A stretch of 64,000 nucleotides of DNA from Clostridium sartagoforme (GTDB lineage Bacteria > Bacillota > Clostridia > Clostridiales > Clostridiaceae). Position numbers and translations under genes: made by a program. Of this stretch, positions 9,346-17,431 are shown piece by piece (position 1 is the first letter of the stretch; each line of letters opens with the position of its first letter). Under the pieces are notes generated by a model, which ran no database searches, was not told the origin of the DNA, and saw nothing but the letters and a program-made list of their open reading frames with translations. The DNA lies in assembly GCF_004794105.1 (NCBI RefSeq), contig NZ_SRYR01000003.1, positions 62,001 to 126,000 on the forward strand, given 5' to 3'.

Positions 9346-9867
9346 TCTTAGCCTCCTTTAATTCTTATTTATACAAAACCCATAATAATGTAGTTATTCA
9401 TTAATATGTTAATTGAATATTAACATATTTCATGATTTTATTGCAATAAACCTTTCTTGTATTATGATTTTAAAATAAAAAATCTGAATTACTTGAGTTT
9501 TCTTTTTGTATTTATAATACTTCCAGTTAGACTAGGGGTTCAAAAGAGATTATAGCCTTGGTACAGAATATAAAACTCCTCATTTTTTTGGTGAGGTAGG
9601 GTAAATACCAAGGATAAAGTGAGATAGTATGAATTATATTATCATAATTTGATATAAACTTTTATATATTTTTGTTATTATATAATCATAGATTTGTAAG
9701 TAATTTTTAGGCTTATACAGTTTGTCTATGAGCAAGATTAAACATATGAGTTTTAGAATCAATTATTTATGGACAAGTCAGTTATTATATCCCACATAAA
9801 TATGGGGGTACTATTGGCACTAGTAATTAGATAAAAAATAAAAGTTTTAAGGTATAAGGAGGAAGTT
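9346..9867. other. Intergenic region (522 bp) with a candidate structured element
   Basis: No convincing gene is present. The region lies between a divergent minus-strand unit and the HAD gene. Its only clear structure is the nested inverted repeat at 9556-9613. A TATAAT at 9681-9686 lacks a good -35 at normal spacing. Confidence 0.5.
9556..9613 (+). ncRNA. Candidate structured leader element (two nested stems)
   Basis: CCTTGGTA (9556-9563) is an exact inverted match to TACCAAGG (9606-9613). Inside it, CCTCA (9578-9582) pairs with TGAGG (9592-9596) around a T-rich loop, and A-rich internal loops separate the two stems. The layout is like a small regulatory RNA or riboswitch, but I do not recognise a known class. 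It lies 255 bases before the HAD gene, so it may be unrelated to it. Confidence 0.3.
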
Positions 9868-10671
9868 ATGAAGCATAAAGGAGTAGTATTTTTTGATGTA
9901 GATGGAACCTTAATAGATTGGACAAAGAAGATATATGCGCCAACAAAAGTAACTAAGGATGCTATAGTTAAGTTAAGAGAAAATGGTTATTTAACTATTT
10001 TAGCAACTGGAAGACCAAAAAATTGTATAGATGAAGGAATAGTAGATTTAGGGCTAAATGGATATATAGCGTCAAATGGAGCTTATGCAGAGATAGACAA
10101 TAAGGTCTTATTTAATGAAACCTTAGATAATAAAGAGCTTAAGGTATTACTTGATTTTCTAGAAGAAAATAATGTTGTGTACATGCTTGAAGGTCAAGAA
10201 AGTAATTATGTTTTAGATCTTAAGAATGAAAAAATATCAAATCTTATAAAAGAAGCTAATTTAAATATAGACAACTTTAGTGAAGAATGGGATAAAGAAA
10301 CTGTAAAAGTTAGCAAGATAATAGCAGTAGCTTATGATAATAAATCCTTTGATTTAGTTTGTGAAAGATTTTTAAAAGAAGGATATGCATTTATGTCAAA
10401 TCTAAGTAATGGTGGACTTTTTGAAATCTATAAGGCTAAGTATACAAAGGGATATGGAGTAGGACATTTATTAGGCTTATTAGATATAAGTAAAGATAAT
10501 GCTTATGCCTTTGGTGATGGTGAAAATGATATTGAAATGTTCCAAGCAGTAAAGTATGGAATAGCTATGGGTGGTTATCATGAAAAGCTAGAACAATATG
10601 CATATGATTTTACAGAAGATGTAGCTAATGAAGGAATAGAAAAAGGACTTAAGAAGTTAGGATTAATATAA
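9868..10671 (+). CDS. Cof-type HAD family phosphatase
   Basis: A 267-residue cytoplasmic phosphatase of the Cof/YbdK-like HAD class. Motif I is FFDVDGTLIDW near residue 10, motif II lies in ILATGRP, and the C-terminal metal-binding motif is AFGDGENDIEMF near residue 210. The 80-residue cap domain between motifs II and III is the C2 type. Relatives dephosphorylate sugar phosphates, flavin or pyridoxal phosphates; the substrate cannot be assigned. ATG 9868 has a strong AAGGAGG site. It stands alone, followed by a terminator-bearing repeat element. Confidence 0.88.
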   Translation: MKHKGVVFFDVDGTLIDWTKKIYAPTKVTKDAIVKLRENGYLTILATGRPKNCIDEGIVDLGLNGYIASNGAYAEIDNKVLFNETLDNKELKVLLDFLEENNVVYMLEGQESNYVLDLKNEKISNLIKEANLNIDNFSEEWDKETVKVSKIIAVAYDNKSFDLVCERFLKEGYAFMSNLSNGGLFEIYKAKYTKGYGVGHLLGLLDISKDNAYAFGDGENDIEMFQAVKYGIAMGGYHEKLEQYAYDFTEDVANEGIEKGLKKLGLI

Positions 10672-10688
10672 ATGCTATGCATTTTATT

Positions 10689-10824
10689 AATGAAAGAATA
10701 AAAAAATGAAAGAATGCTTATAAAAAATCTTTATAGATTTTTTATAAGGGTATCTTTGAAAGTAAGGAAGTTTTGCATGGCAAAACTTCCTTTTTTAATT
10801 CTTTCATTCCTTAATTTTTTCATT
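10689..10824. repeat. 136-bp nested inverted-repeat element (MITE-like)
   Basis: The outer arms 10689-10716 and 10797-10824 match as inverted repeats at 23 of 28 positions. Inside lie two perfect hairpins: 13-bp arms at 10717-10729 and 10736-10748 with a 6-base loop, and 10-bp arms at 10767-10776 and 10781-10790. The second hairpin is followed by six Ts and would work as a terminator for the HAD gene. Outer arms enclosing two internal hairpins are typical of small non-autonomous elements or of structured RNAs. No second copy was seen in this window. Confidence 0.6.
10767..10796 (+). terminator. Rho-independent terminator after HAD gene
   Basis: GGAAGTTTTG (10767-10776) pairs with CAAAACTTCC (10781-10790) and is followed by TTTTTT (10791-10796). 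It lies inside the nested repeat element. Confidence 0.85.
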
Positions 10825-10987
10825 TTAAATAAAGAGCATATTCTATTTATCTTTGTCGTTATATTTGTATTTCACATGAAGTTTACCAGTAAAAGTAAAA
10901 TAAAAAGAATGAAAGAGCATTATAGTGTTATTTAAAGCAAAATTAGCAATATTTATATTTTATACAAGCTAACTGGAAAAAGCTTTT

Positions 10988-11023
10988 TTGTAAACTGACA
11001 ACTTATAGTGTATAATAAGTTGT
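10988..11023 (+). promoter_or_regulatory. Promoter of the osmoprotectant operon with overlapping operator-like palindrome
   Basis: TTGTAA (10988-10993) and TATAAT (11011-11016) are separated by 17 bases, a good sigma-A promoter. ACAACTTAT (10998-11006) and ATAAGTTGT (11015-11023) form a perfect 9-bp inverted repeat that covers the spacer and the -10 box. A repressor bound there would block transcription; osmoprotectant operons in Firmicutes are often controlled by GbsR/MarR-type repressors, but no such gene is adjacent. Confidence 0.7.
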
Positions 11024-11040
11024 AGGAAAGCGAGGGTTAT

Positions 11041-12174
11041 ATGATAGAATTTAGAAATGTTAAGAAAAGCTATAAATCCAATATTATATTAGAGAATTTT
11101 AATTTGAATATAGATAGTGGAGATTTAGTAGTACTAATAGGATCAAGTGGTTGTGGTAAAACTACATTATTAAAAATGATAAATAGATTAATAGAAACAA
11201 CCTCTGGTGAAATATTAGTTAATGGAAAAAATATAAAAGAGGAGGATCCGATTAAGCTTAGAAGAAGCATTGGATACGTAATTCAACAAACTGGATTATT
11301 TCCTCATATGACAGTTAAAGAAAATATCGAAATAATTCCAAAGCTTATGGGTAAGGCTGATGGTGTTATAGATAAGAAGACTAATGAATTATTAAATATG
11401 GTTGGATTAGATCCAGAACAGTTTAGTGATAGATATCCAGTGGAATTAAGTGGTGGACAACAACAAAGAGTTGGTGTTGCAAGAGCTTTTGCAGCAGATG
11501 CTGAAATAATTCTTATGGACGAGCCTTTTAGTGCTTTAGATCCAATAACAAGAACTGAATTACAAGAAGAGTTATTTAATATTCAAAGAGAATATAAGAA
11601 AACAATTGTTTTTGTAACTCACGATATGGATGAGGCTCTTAATTTAGCAGATAAGATATGTATATTGAAAGATGGAGAAATACTTCAATATGATACTCCA
11701 GAAAATATATTAAAAAATCCAGCAGGGCCATATGTTGAAGATTTCGTTGGTAAGAATAAAATTTGGTCAAAGCCTGAAATGATTAGGGCAGAAGATGTTA
11801 TGATTACAAATCCAGTAACAGTAAACCCTAAGAGAAATGTTTTGCAGGGTATTCAAATTATGAGAGAAAAGAAGGTTGATAGTTTATTAGCAACAGATAA
11901 AACAGGTAAACTTCTAGGATTTGTTACTCTTGAAAAGATTCAGAAAGTAGAAAATAAGAAAGCATTAATAGAAGAAATCATGAGTAGTGATCCTGCTTGT
12001 GTTTGTGAGGATATGAGTTTACCAGAACTTTTAGAAGTCTTTAATAACTTAAAAAGAGGTTACTTACCAGTATGTAATGCAGAAGGTAAACTTAGAGGCT
12101 TAGTAACAAGAAGTAGTTTAATTACAGTATTAAGCAGTCAATATATAGAAATGGGAGGTAATAATGATGAGTAG
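11041..12174 (+). CDS. opuCA: Osmoprotectant (betaine/choline/carnitine) ABC transporter ATPase with CBS domains
   Basis: A 377-residue ATPase. It has Walker A GSSGCGKTT (34-42), signature LSGGQQQR, Walker B ILMDEP and the H-loop THDMDEAL. Two CBS domains follow (about residues 250-370: EDVMITNPVTV, then IMSSDPACVC), which in OpuA/OpuC-type importers sense ionic strength. The start at ATG 11041 has GCGAGGG upstream. It overlaps the permease-binding protein gene by 11 bases. Together they form a two-gene uptake system for compatible solutes such as glycine betaine, carnitine or choline; the precise substrate is not visible. Confidence 0.9.
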   Translation: MIEFRNVKKSYKSNIILENFNLNIDSGDLVVLIGSSGCGKTTLLKMINRLIETTSGEILVNGKNIKEEDPIKLRRSIGYVIQQTGLFPHMTVKENIEIIPKLMGKADGVIDKKTNELLNMVGLDPEQFSDRYPVELSGGQQQRVGVARAFAADAEIILMDEPFSALDPITRTELQEELFNIQREYKKTIVFVTHDMDEALNLADKICILKDGEILQYDTPENILKNPAGPYVEDFVGKNKIWSKPEMIRAEDVMITNPVTVNPKRNVLQGIQIMREKKVDSLLATDKTGKLLGFVTLEKIQKVENKKALIEEIMSSDPACVCEDMSLPELLEVFNNLKRGYLPVCNAEGKLRGLVTRSSLITVLSSQYIEMGGNNDE

Positions 12175-13756
12175 TTTTATGGAGCAATTAATTGTAAAAA
12201 AATCAGAAATTCTCTCCCTTCTATTAGAACATATAGAACTTACAGTTATGGCTGTATTAATAGCAGTTGTAATTGGTGTACCACTTGGAATAGTAATAAC
12301 AAGGAATAAAAAATTTGCTTCTATTGTAATAGGGATTGCCAATCTTACACAAGCTATACCAAGTTTAGCTATTTTAGGATTCTTAATTCCCATAATAGGT
12401 ATAGGATCTGCACCAGCTATAACAATGGTAGTTTTATATTCAATGTTACCAATAATTAAAAATACTTATACTGGAATAATAAATATAAATCCAGATATGT
12501 TAGAAGCAGCTAAAGGGCTAGGTATGACCAATAGACAAACTTTAAGATTAATAAAGATTCCACTAGCAATGCCAGTAATTATGGCTGGTATAAGAATGGC
12601 AGCTGTTACAGCAGTTGGACTTATGACTATTGCAGCCTTTGTTGGAGCAGGTGGACTAGGATACCTAGTATACTCAGGAATTCAAACAGTAGATTATTAC
12701 TTAATCTTATTTGGTGCTATACCAGCAGCAGTATTAGCCTTAGTAATAGATTGGGTAACAGGAAAAATAGAAGAATCAACTATGCCAAATGGTATAAAAA
12801 GATCAGATGGAACTATGAAGGCAAAGAGGAAAGCTTTATCTAAGAAAAGAAAGAAATTTAATATTATTGCTACATCATTAGCAGTAATTATTATACTTGG
12901 ATTATTAATAGTACCAAAGATAATGGGAAGAAATGATAGAAAAATCACTGTTGCATCAAAGAATTATACTGAGCAACTTATATTAGGAAATGTTTTATCT
13001 GAACTTATAAAAAATAATACTGATATTGAAGTAGAAGAAAAGTTCAATTTAGGAGGTAGTCAAGTTACCTTTAATGCAATTAAATCAGGAGCAGTGGATT
13101 TATATGCTGAGTATTTAGGTACAGGCTATGTAAATATATTAAATATTAATGATAATAATTCAAATAGGGAAGAAGTCTATAATATAGTTAAGGATAGATT
13201 TAAAAGTGATTATAACTTAGAAACATTAAACCCACTAGGATTTAATAATACTTATGCTATGGCAGTTACTCAAGAAACCGCTGAAAAGTACAACTTAAAA
13301 ACTGTATCAGATTTGGCAAATGTTTCACAAGAGCTTGTCATTGGACCAACTATAGAATTCCCCAATAGAGAAGATGGGCTTATAGGCTTAGAAAAAGCAT
13401 ACAATATGAGTTTTAAAGCAGTTAAACCAGTTGATGGAGGCCTAAGATATTCAGCAGTTGCAAATAATGAAACTCAAGTAATTGATGCCTTTACTACAGA
13501 TGGATTAATAGACAAGTTTAACTTAGTAGTGTTAGAAGATGATAAAAGCTTCTTCCCACCATATGATGCTGTAACTGTTATTAGAGAAGATACTTTAGAA
13601 AAGTTCCCAGAACTAAGAGAAGTAATAGCTATGGTAGAAGGAAAACTAACTGAAGAGAAAATGAGAAAGATGAACTATGAAGTTGATATAAATAAAAGAG
13701 ATGTAAAAACTGTGGCTAAGGAATTCTTAGAAGCAGAAGGACTTATGGGCAATTAA
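12164..13756 (+). CDS. Osmoprotectant ABC transporter permease fused to substrate-binding domain
   Basis: A 530-residue fusion. Residues 1-210 are an OpuCB-type permease with about five to six membrane segments and the EAA-like loop EAAKGLGMTNRQTLRLIKIPLAMP. A further membrane anchor lies near 230-252. Residues 260-530 form an OpuAC/OsmX-like binding domain (KITVASKNYTEQLILGNVL, AVDLYAEYLGTGY) held outside the membrane. ATG 12164 (or the adjacent ATG 12167) follows GGGAGG. Fusions of this type are known in Firmicutes and in Lactococcus BusAB. With the CBS-ATPase it makes a complete importer. A bidirectional terminator follows. Confidence 0.9.
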   Translation: MMSSFMEQLIVKKSEILSLLLEHIELTVMAVLIAVVIGVPLGIVITRNKKFASIVIGIANLTQAIPSLAILGFLIPIIGIGSAPAITMVVLYSMLPIIKNTYTGIININPDMLEAAKGLGMTNRQTLRLIKIPLAMPVIMAGIRMAAVTAVGLMTIAAFVGAGGLGYLVYSGIQTVDYYLILFGAIPAAVLALVIDWVTGKIEESTMPNGIKRSDGTMKAKRKALSKKRKKFNIIATSLAVIIILGLLIVPKIMGRNDRKITVASKNYTEQLILGNVLSELIKNNTDIEVEEKFNLGGSQVTFNAIKSGAVDLYAEYLGTGYVNILNINDNNSNREEVYNIVKDRFKSDYNLETLNPLGFNNTYAMAVTQETAEKYNLKTVSDLANVSQELVIGPTIEFPNREDGLIGLEKAYNMSFKAVKPVDGGLRYSAVANNETQVIDAFTTDGLIDKFNLVVLEDDKSFFPPYDAVTVIREDTLEKFPELREVIAMVEGKLTEEKMRKMNYEVDINKRDVKTVAKEFLEAEGLMGN

Positions 13757-13840
13757 CAATTGATAATTAAGGTGAAAACTCGGCATGGGTTTTTAAACTT
13801 TAAATATAGCATAGTATAAATTATTAACTAATATAGTAGT

Positions 13841-13876
13841 AAAAAAAGGAACTCACTTAAAGTGAGTTCCTTTTTT
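13841..13876. terminator. Bidirectional terminator
   Basis: GGAACTCACTT (13848-13858) pairs with AAGTGAGTTCC (13860-13870), flanked by a run of As on the left and TTTTTT on the right. It ends the osmoprotectant operon. Confidence 0.9.
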
Positions 13877-13956
13877 GAACTATATTTTTTTGAAATTATC
13901 ATTAGATTTTAGGGTAATATAACTTATTAAGATGATGAAAAAGTAAAAGGAGATAA

Positions 13957-13985
13957 TTGACAAAGACAGACAATAAAGGTATCAT
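13957..13985 (+). promoter_or_regulatory. Promoter of the ECF transporter operon
   Basis: TTGACA (13957-13962), a 17-base spacer and TATCAT (13980-13985) lie 69 bases before the S-component start. No riboswitch fold was recognised in the leader. Confidence 0.65.
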
Positions 13986-14053
13986 TTATCTTGAAAACGA
14001 TATATTAAAACATTTTACTAAAGTGATTTCTTATATTATAGGAGGGATGAATA

Positions 14054-14674
14054 ATGAGTAAAAAGTTTAGTTTATCAGAGGATTTTACATTAATAGCAAT
14101 CTTATTAATACCTGTGGCAGTTGCTATTAATATGGTAGGATTTCAACTGTGTCAACTTTTAAGATTACCAATTTTTCTAGACTCTATAGGTACTGTATTA
14201 ATTGGAGTTATAGGAGGTCCTGCATTAGCAGTAGTAGCAGGCTTTGTAACTAATTTAATTAATGCAATATTTAATCCAGTTTACTTCCCTTATGTTATAA
14301 CTAGTATGACAGTGGGAATGGCAGCAGCATTTTTATCAAAAAAGGGTTTCTTTAAGACTGAGTTTAAAGTGTTTATATCAGGGTTAATATTAACCTTTGT
14401 ATCTACTTTAACTAATGCACCTATAACAGTAATTTTCTTTGGTGGTTTAACTGGTTCATCAGGATCTATTTTAACTGCTGGTTTATTAGCATCTGGACAG
14501 CAGTTATGGACAGCAGTATTTTCAACAGCTTTTATTCAAGAAATTATAGATAAATTGATAGTTGTATATGTAGTATCATTTATAATCAACAGAATATCAG
14601 CAAGATATTTATCAAAGCTTAAATATGGAAGTCAATATATTAAAAGAAAGCCAAAAAGACAATTGGATTTTTAA
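14054..14674 (+). CDS. ECF transporter substrate-specific (S) component, substrate unknown
   Basis: A 206-residue integral membrane protein with five to six hydrophobic segments. The segment PIFLDSIGTVLIGVIGGPALA followed by VAGFVTNLINAIFNP is typical of S components of the vitamin-type ECF family. GGAGGGATGA precedes ATG 14054. It is first in an S-T-A-A operon, so this is a dedicated (group I-like) ECF importer rather than an S protein sharing a housekeeping module. The S protein binds the vitamin or cofactor precursor in the membrane. I could not match it to thiamine, biotin, riboflavin, folate or queuosine types with confidence. Confidence 0.8.
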   Translation: MSKKFSLSEDFTLIAILLIPVAVAINMVGFQLCQLLRLPIFLDSIGTVLIGVIGGPALAVVAGFVTNLINAIFNPVYFPYVITSMTVGMAAAFLSKKGFFKTEFKVFISGLILTFVSTLTNAPITVIFFGGLTGSSGSILTAGLLASGQQLWTAVFSTAFIQEIIDKLIVVYVVSFIINRISARYLSKLKYGSQYIKRKPKRQLDF

Positions 14675-14815
14675 TATAGAAAGAAATATTAAGGGTACTA
14701 TGAAGAGTTTTTTGTGGGAATAAGAACCCAAAAGAAATTTTGGAGTAAAGAAGAAGACAAAAGAGATTACATAGTATTTCCTGTATTATATAAATTAAAT
14801 TTAGAGGTGATATTA

Positions 14816-15571
14816 ATGAAGGAAAAAGGGTTTTTAAATGGATTATACCCAACAACAAAATTGTTGATGGCTTGTACTATAGCTTTATCTGCAATTTTAT
14901 TTGATAATGTAATTTATTCATATGGATGTTTTTTTATATGTGCAGTAATAGCAGCTAATTGTGGCGTTATTAAGGAATATATAAAATATGGACTAGCCTC
15001 TATTGGTATATTAGCTTTCTTCATATTAATTATGCAAATGTTTTTTTATCCTGGAGAAGGAGTTATTTGGAGTTTAGGTTTTTTAAAGCTAACTGAAGAA
15101 GGTATTAATTTTGGATTAAAGATGAGTTCTAGAATTGTTGCAATAGGTTCTTCTTTTGTAATGTTTTTTAGAATTACAGATATAAAGGATTTTATATTTT
15201 CTTTAGAGAAAATGGGCATTTCGTCAAAAGCAAGTTACATAGTTCTTTCTACAATACAAATGGTTCCATTAATGAAAAAGCAATCTGAAGTAATAATGGA
15301 TGCTCAAAGATCTAGAGGTGTTGAAACTGAAGGAAGTATTAAAAATAGGGTAAAGGCATTTTTGCCAGTAATAGGACCACTAGTAATTTCATCTATAGCG
15401 AGTACAGAAGAAAGGGCATTAACCCTTCAAGCAAGAGGCTTTTCTGTTAAGACAAAGAGAACTAGCTTAAAGAATTTAGAAAAAAGCAATAGTGATAAGA
15501 TAATGATGGCATTGATGATATTAATTATCTTAATTATTGTGGCATGGAGGATTAGATTATGGCTTTTATAG
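14816..15571 (+). CDS. ecfT: ECF transporter transmembrane (T) component EcfT
   Basis: A 251-residue membrane protein that couples the S component to the two ATPases. I chose ATG 14816 with GAGGTGA upstream; a longer in-frame reading from 14714 would add a hydrophilic extension without a ribosome site. Hydrophobic segments fill residues 15-120 and the C-terminus (MMALMILIILIIVAWRI). The two Ala-Arg-Gly-like coupling motifs are visible as AQRSRG and LQARGF. The gene overlaps the first ATPase gene by 13 bases, showing tight co-translation. Confidence 0.88.
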   Translation: MKEKGFLNGLYPTTKLLMACTIALSAILFDNVIYSYGCFFICAVIAANCGVIKEYIKYGLASIGILAFFILIMQMFFYPGEGVIWSLGFLKLTEEGINFGLKMSSRIVAIGSSFVMFFRITDIKDFIFSLEKMGISSKASYIVLSTIQMVPLMKKQSEVIMDAQRSRGVETEGSIKNRVKAFLPVIGPLVISSIASTEERALTLQARGFSVKTKRTSLKNLEKSNSDKIMMALMILIILIIVAWRIRLWLL

Positions 15572-16413
15572 AAGTTAAAAATTTATCATATAAGTATCCA
15601 ACAAGTGAGAAAGAAGTCTTAAGTAATATTAGCTTTTCTATAGAAAAAGGAGATTTCTGTTCAATAATAGGAAGTAATGGAAGTGGAAAAACAACTATAT
15701 GTAATGCCTTAAGGGGATTTGTACCAGGCTTTTTTAAGGGAGATTTTACTGGAGAGATAATAATAGATGGCAAAAATATTAATGAATATGATGGGGGAGA
15801 ATTAGCATCTAAGGTTGGTTTTGTATTCCAAAATCCTTTTATACAAATAAGTGGTATAAAAGATACAGTATATGATGAAATTGCTTATGGACTAGAAAAT
15901 TTAGGAGTGGAAGTAAGTGTAATAAGAAATAGGGTTGAGAAGATGATGAAGTTCCTAAAGATTGAATATTTAAAGGATAAAAAACCTATGGAACTATCTG
16001 GAGGACAAAAGCAAAGAATTGCATTAGCTTCAATTTTAGTAATGGAACCAGATATACTAATAATAGACGAGCCGACTTCACAATTAGATCCACAAGGGAC
16101 AGAAGAGGTTTTTGAAACTATAAAATTAATGAAGGAAATTGGAAAGACAATAATATTAGTTGAGCATAAGGTAGAGTTAATTGCTGAATATTCGGATCAA
16201 ATAATAGTTATGCATAATGGTAAAAAAGTAATGGATGGCAAAGCAAAGGAAATACTTTCAGATGAAAAAGTATTAAGTTATAACACTGCTATTCCACAAT
16301 ATGCAATGCTTGGCCTAAGGATGAAAAAAGAAGGTATGAAGGTTGATGAAATACCTATTTTAGAGAAAGAGATAATAAAAATATGTAAAGAAATTATATA
16401 TGGTGGTGAATAA
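15559..16413 (+). CDS. ecfA1: ECF transporter ATPase EcfA1
   Basis: A 284-residue ABC ATPase. It has Walker A GSNGSGKTT, Q-loop VFQNPFIQI, an intact signature LSGGQKQR, Walker B ILIIDEP and H-loop EHKVELI. The Q-loop sequence and C-terminal extension fit the EcfA subgroup. It starts inside the end of ecfT (GGAGG at 15546-15550) and is followed after 2 bases by the second ATPase. With EcfA2 it powers uptake by the S component. Confidence 0.9.
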   Translation: MAFIEVKNLSYKYPTSEKEVLSNISFSIEKGDFCSIIGSNGSGKTTICNALRGFVPGFFKGDFTGEIIIDGKNINEYDGGELASKVGFVFQNPFIQISGIKDTVYDEIAYGLENLGVEVSVIRNRVEKMMKFLKIEYLKDKKPMELSGGQKQRIALASILVMEPDILIIDEPTSQLDPQGTEEVFETIKLMKEIGKTIILVEHKVELIAEYSDQIIVMHNGKKVMDGKAKEILSDEKVLSYNTAIPQYAMLGLRMKKEGMKVDEIPILEKEIIKICKEIIYGGE

Positions 16414-16415
16414 TA

Positions 16416-17231
16416 ATGGCTTATTTAACTTTAAATAATATTGTATTCGATTACCCAGGTGGTTTCAATGCTGTTGATGGTGTTTCTATTAGTATTGAAA
16501 AGGGAGAATTTGTTGCAATTGTTGGGCAAAATGGTGCAGGGAAAACAACTACTGTTAAGTTAATGAATGGTCTTTTAAAGCCTACTAAGGGAGATGTAAT
16601 AGTAGGGGGTAAAAATACTAAAGACTATACAGTTGCTGAAATGTCAAAGACAGTAGGATATGTTTTTCAAAACCCAGATGATCAAATATTTAATGAAGAT
16701 GTTTATGAAGAAGTAGAATTTGGACCTAAAAATATGGGCTTTCCAGAGGAAAAGGTTAAAGAACTAGTTAAAAAAGCCATATTAATGACTGGAATACGTG
16801 AGTATGTAGATGAAAATCCATATAATTTACCATATTCAACAAGGAAGCTTGTATCTATAGCATCTATTATAGCAATGGACCCTGATGTTATAATTTTAGA
16901 TGAACCAACAGCTGGACAAGATATGGCTGGTATGGGGACTTTAGCGTACATATTAGAGAATTTAAAGAGAGAAGGAAAAACAGTTATTACTATTACCCAT
17001 GATATGGAGTTTGTAGTTCGTAATTTTGATAGGGTAATAGCTATGGCAAATAAGAAGGTTGTTAAGGATTCAGATAAAAGTGATATATTTTGGGATCATG
17101 ATGTACTGAAAAAATGTATGTTAAAGCAGCCTTATATTAGCAGAGTTGCCTATGGGTTAGGGATACAAGGTGATGTTATAAATATAGATGGAATGATAGA
17201 TAAAATTAAAGAAATGACTAATAATAAATAA
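16416..17231 (+). CDS. ecfA2: ECF transporter ATPase EcfA2 with degenerate signature motif
   Basis: A 271-residue ABC ATPase with Walker A GQNGAGKTT (37-45), Q-loop VFQNPDDQIF, Walker B VIILDEPTAGQD and H-loop THDMEF, all intact. At the position of the ABC signature it reads LPYSTRKLVSIA (138-149) instead of LSGGQ, so the two glycines and the glutamine are missing. EcfA1 keeps the motif, so the composite ATP sites would be unequal. This is probably a property of this ECF subgroup rather than damage, because the frame and all other motifs are intact. Last gene of the operon. Confidence 0.88.
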   Translation: MAYLTLNNIVFDYPGGFNAVDGVSISIEKGEFVAIVGQNGAGKTTTVKLMNGLLKPTKGDVIVGGKNTKDYTVAEMSKTVGYVFQNPDDQIFNEDVYEEVEFGPKNMGFPEEKVKELVKKAILMTGIREYVDENPYNLPYSTRKLVSIASIIAMDPDVIILDEPTAGQDMAGMGTLAYILENLKREGKTVITITHDMEFVVRNFDRVIAMANKKVVKDSDKSDIFWDHDVLKKCMLKQPYISRVAYGLGIQGDVINIDGMIDKIKEMTNNK

Positions 17232-17266
17232 GACAATCATTGCCTTCAATAATAGATAAAATTAAA
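17195..17266 (+). repeat. Short direct repeat at the 3' end of ecfA2
   Basis: The 15-mer ATAGATAAAATTAAA occurs at 17196-17210 inside the gene end and again at 17252-17266 after the stop. It looks like a small tandem duplication of the gene tail. Confidence 0.6.
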
Positions 17267-17308
17267 ACAATGGATAAGAGTCTTCGATAATAGATGAAAC
17301 AAAGATAA

Positions 17309-17362
17309 AGAAAGCTCATTTAGTATTCTTAATATAGAATCTAAGTGAGCTTTCTTATTTTT
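17309..17362. terminator. Bidirectional terminator between convergent operons
   Basis: AGAAAGCTCA (from 17309) pairs with TGAGCTTTCT (to 17355) in a long imperfect stem, with Ts after it. It serves the ECF operon and the opposing regulator gene. Confidence 0.85.
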
Positions 17363-17431
17363 ATCAATATAAGAAACTTAAATAAGCTTTATTTATAAAA
17401 AATTAAATAGGATTTATTCATTTATTTAATA

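Noticed and set aside
10714..10935. A 73-residue plus-strand reading frame after the HAD gene
   Set aside because: It runs through two perfect hairpins including a terminator, has no ribosome site, and its hydrophobic composition comes from T-rich DNA.
12164..13756. The permease-binding-protein fusion as a novel architecture
   Set aside because: Fusions of the permease and binding domain are well known in Opu/BusAB-type importers of Firmicutes.
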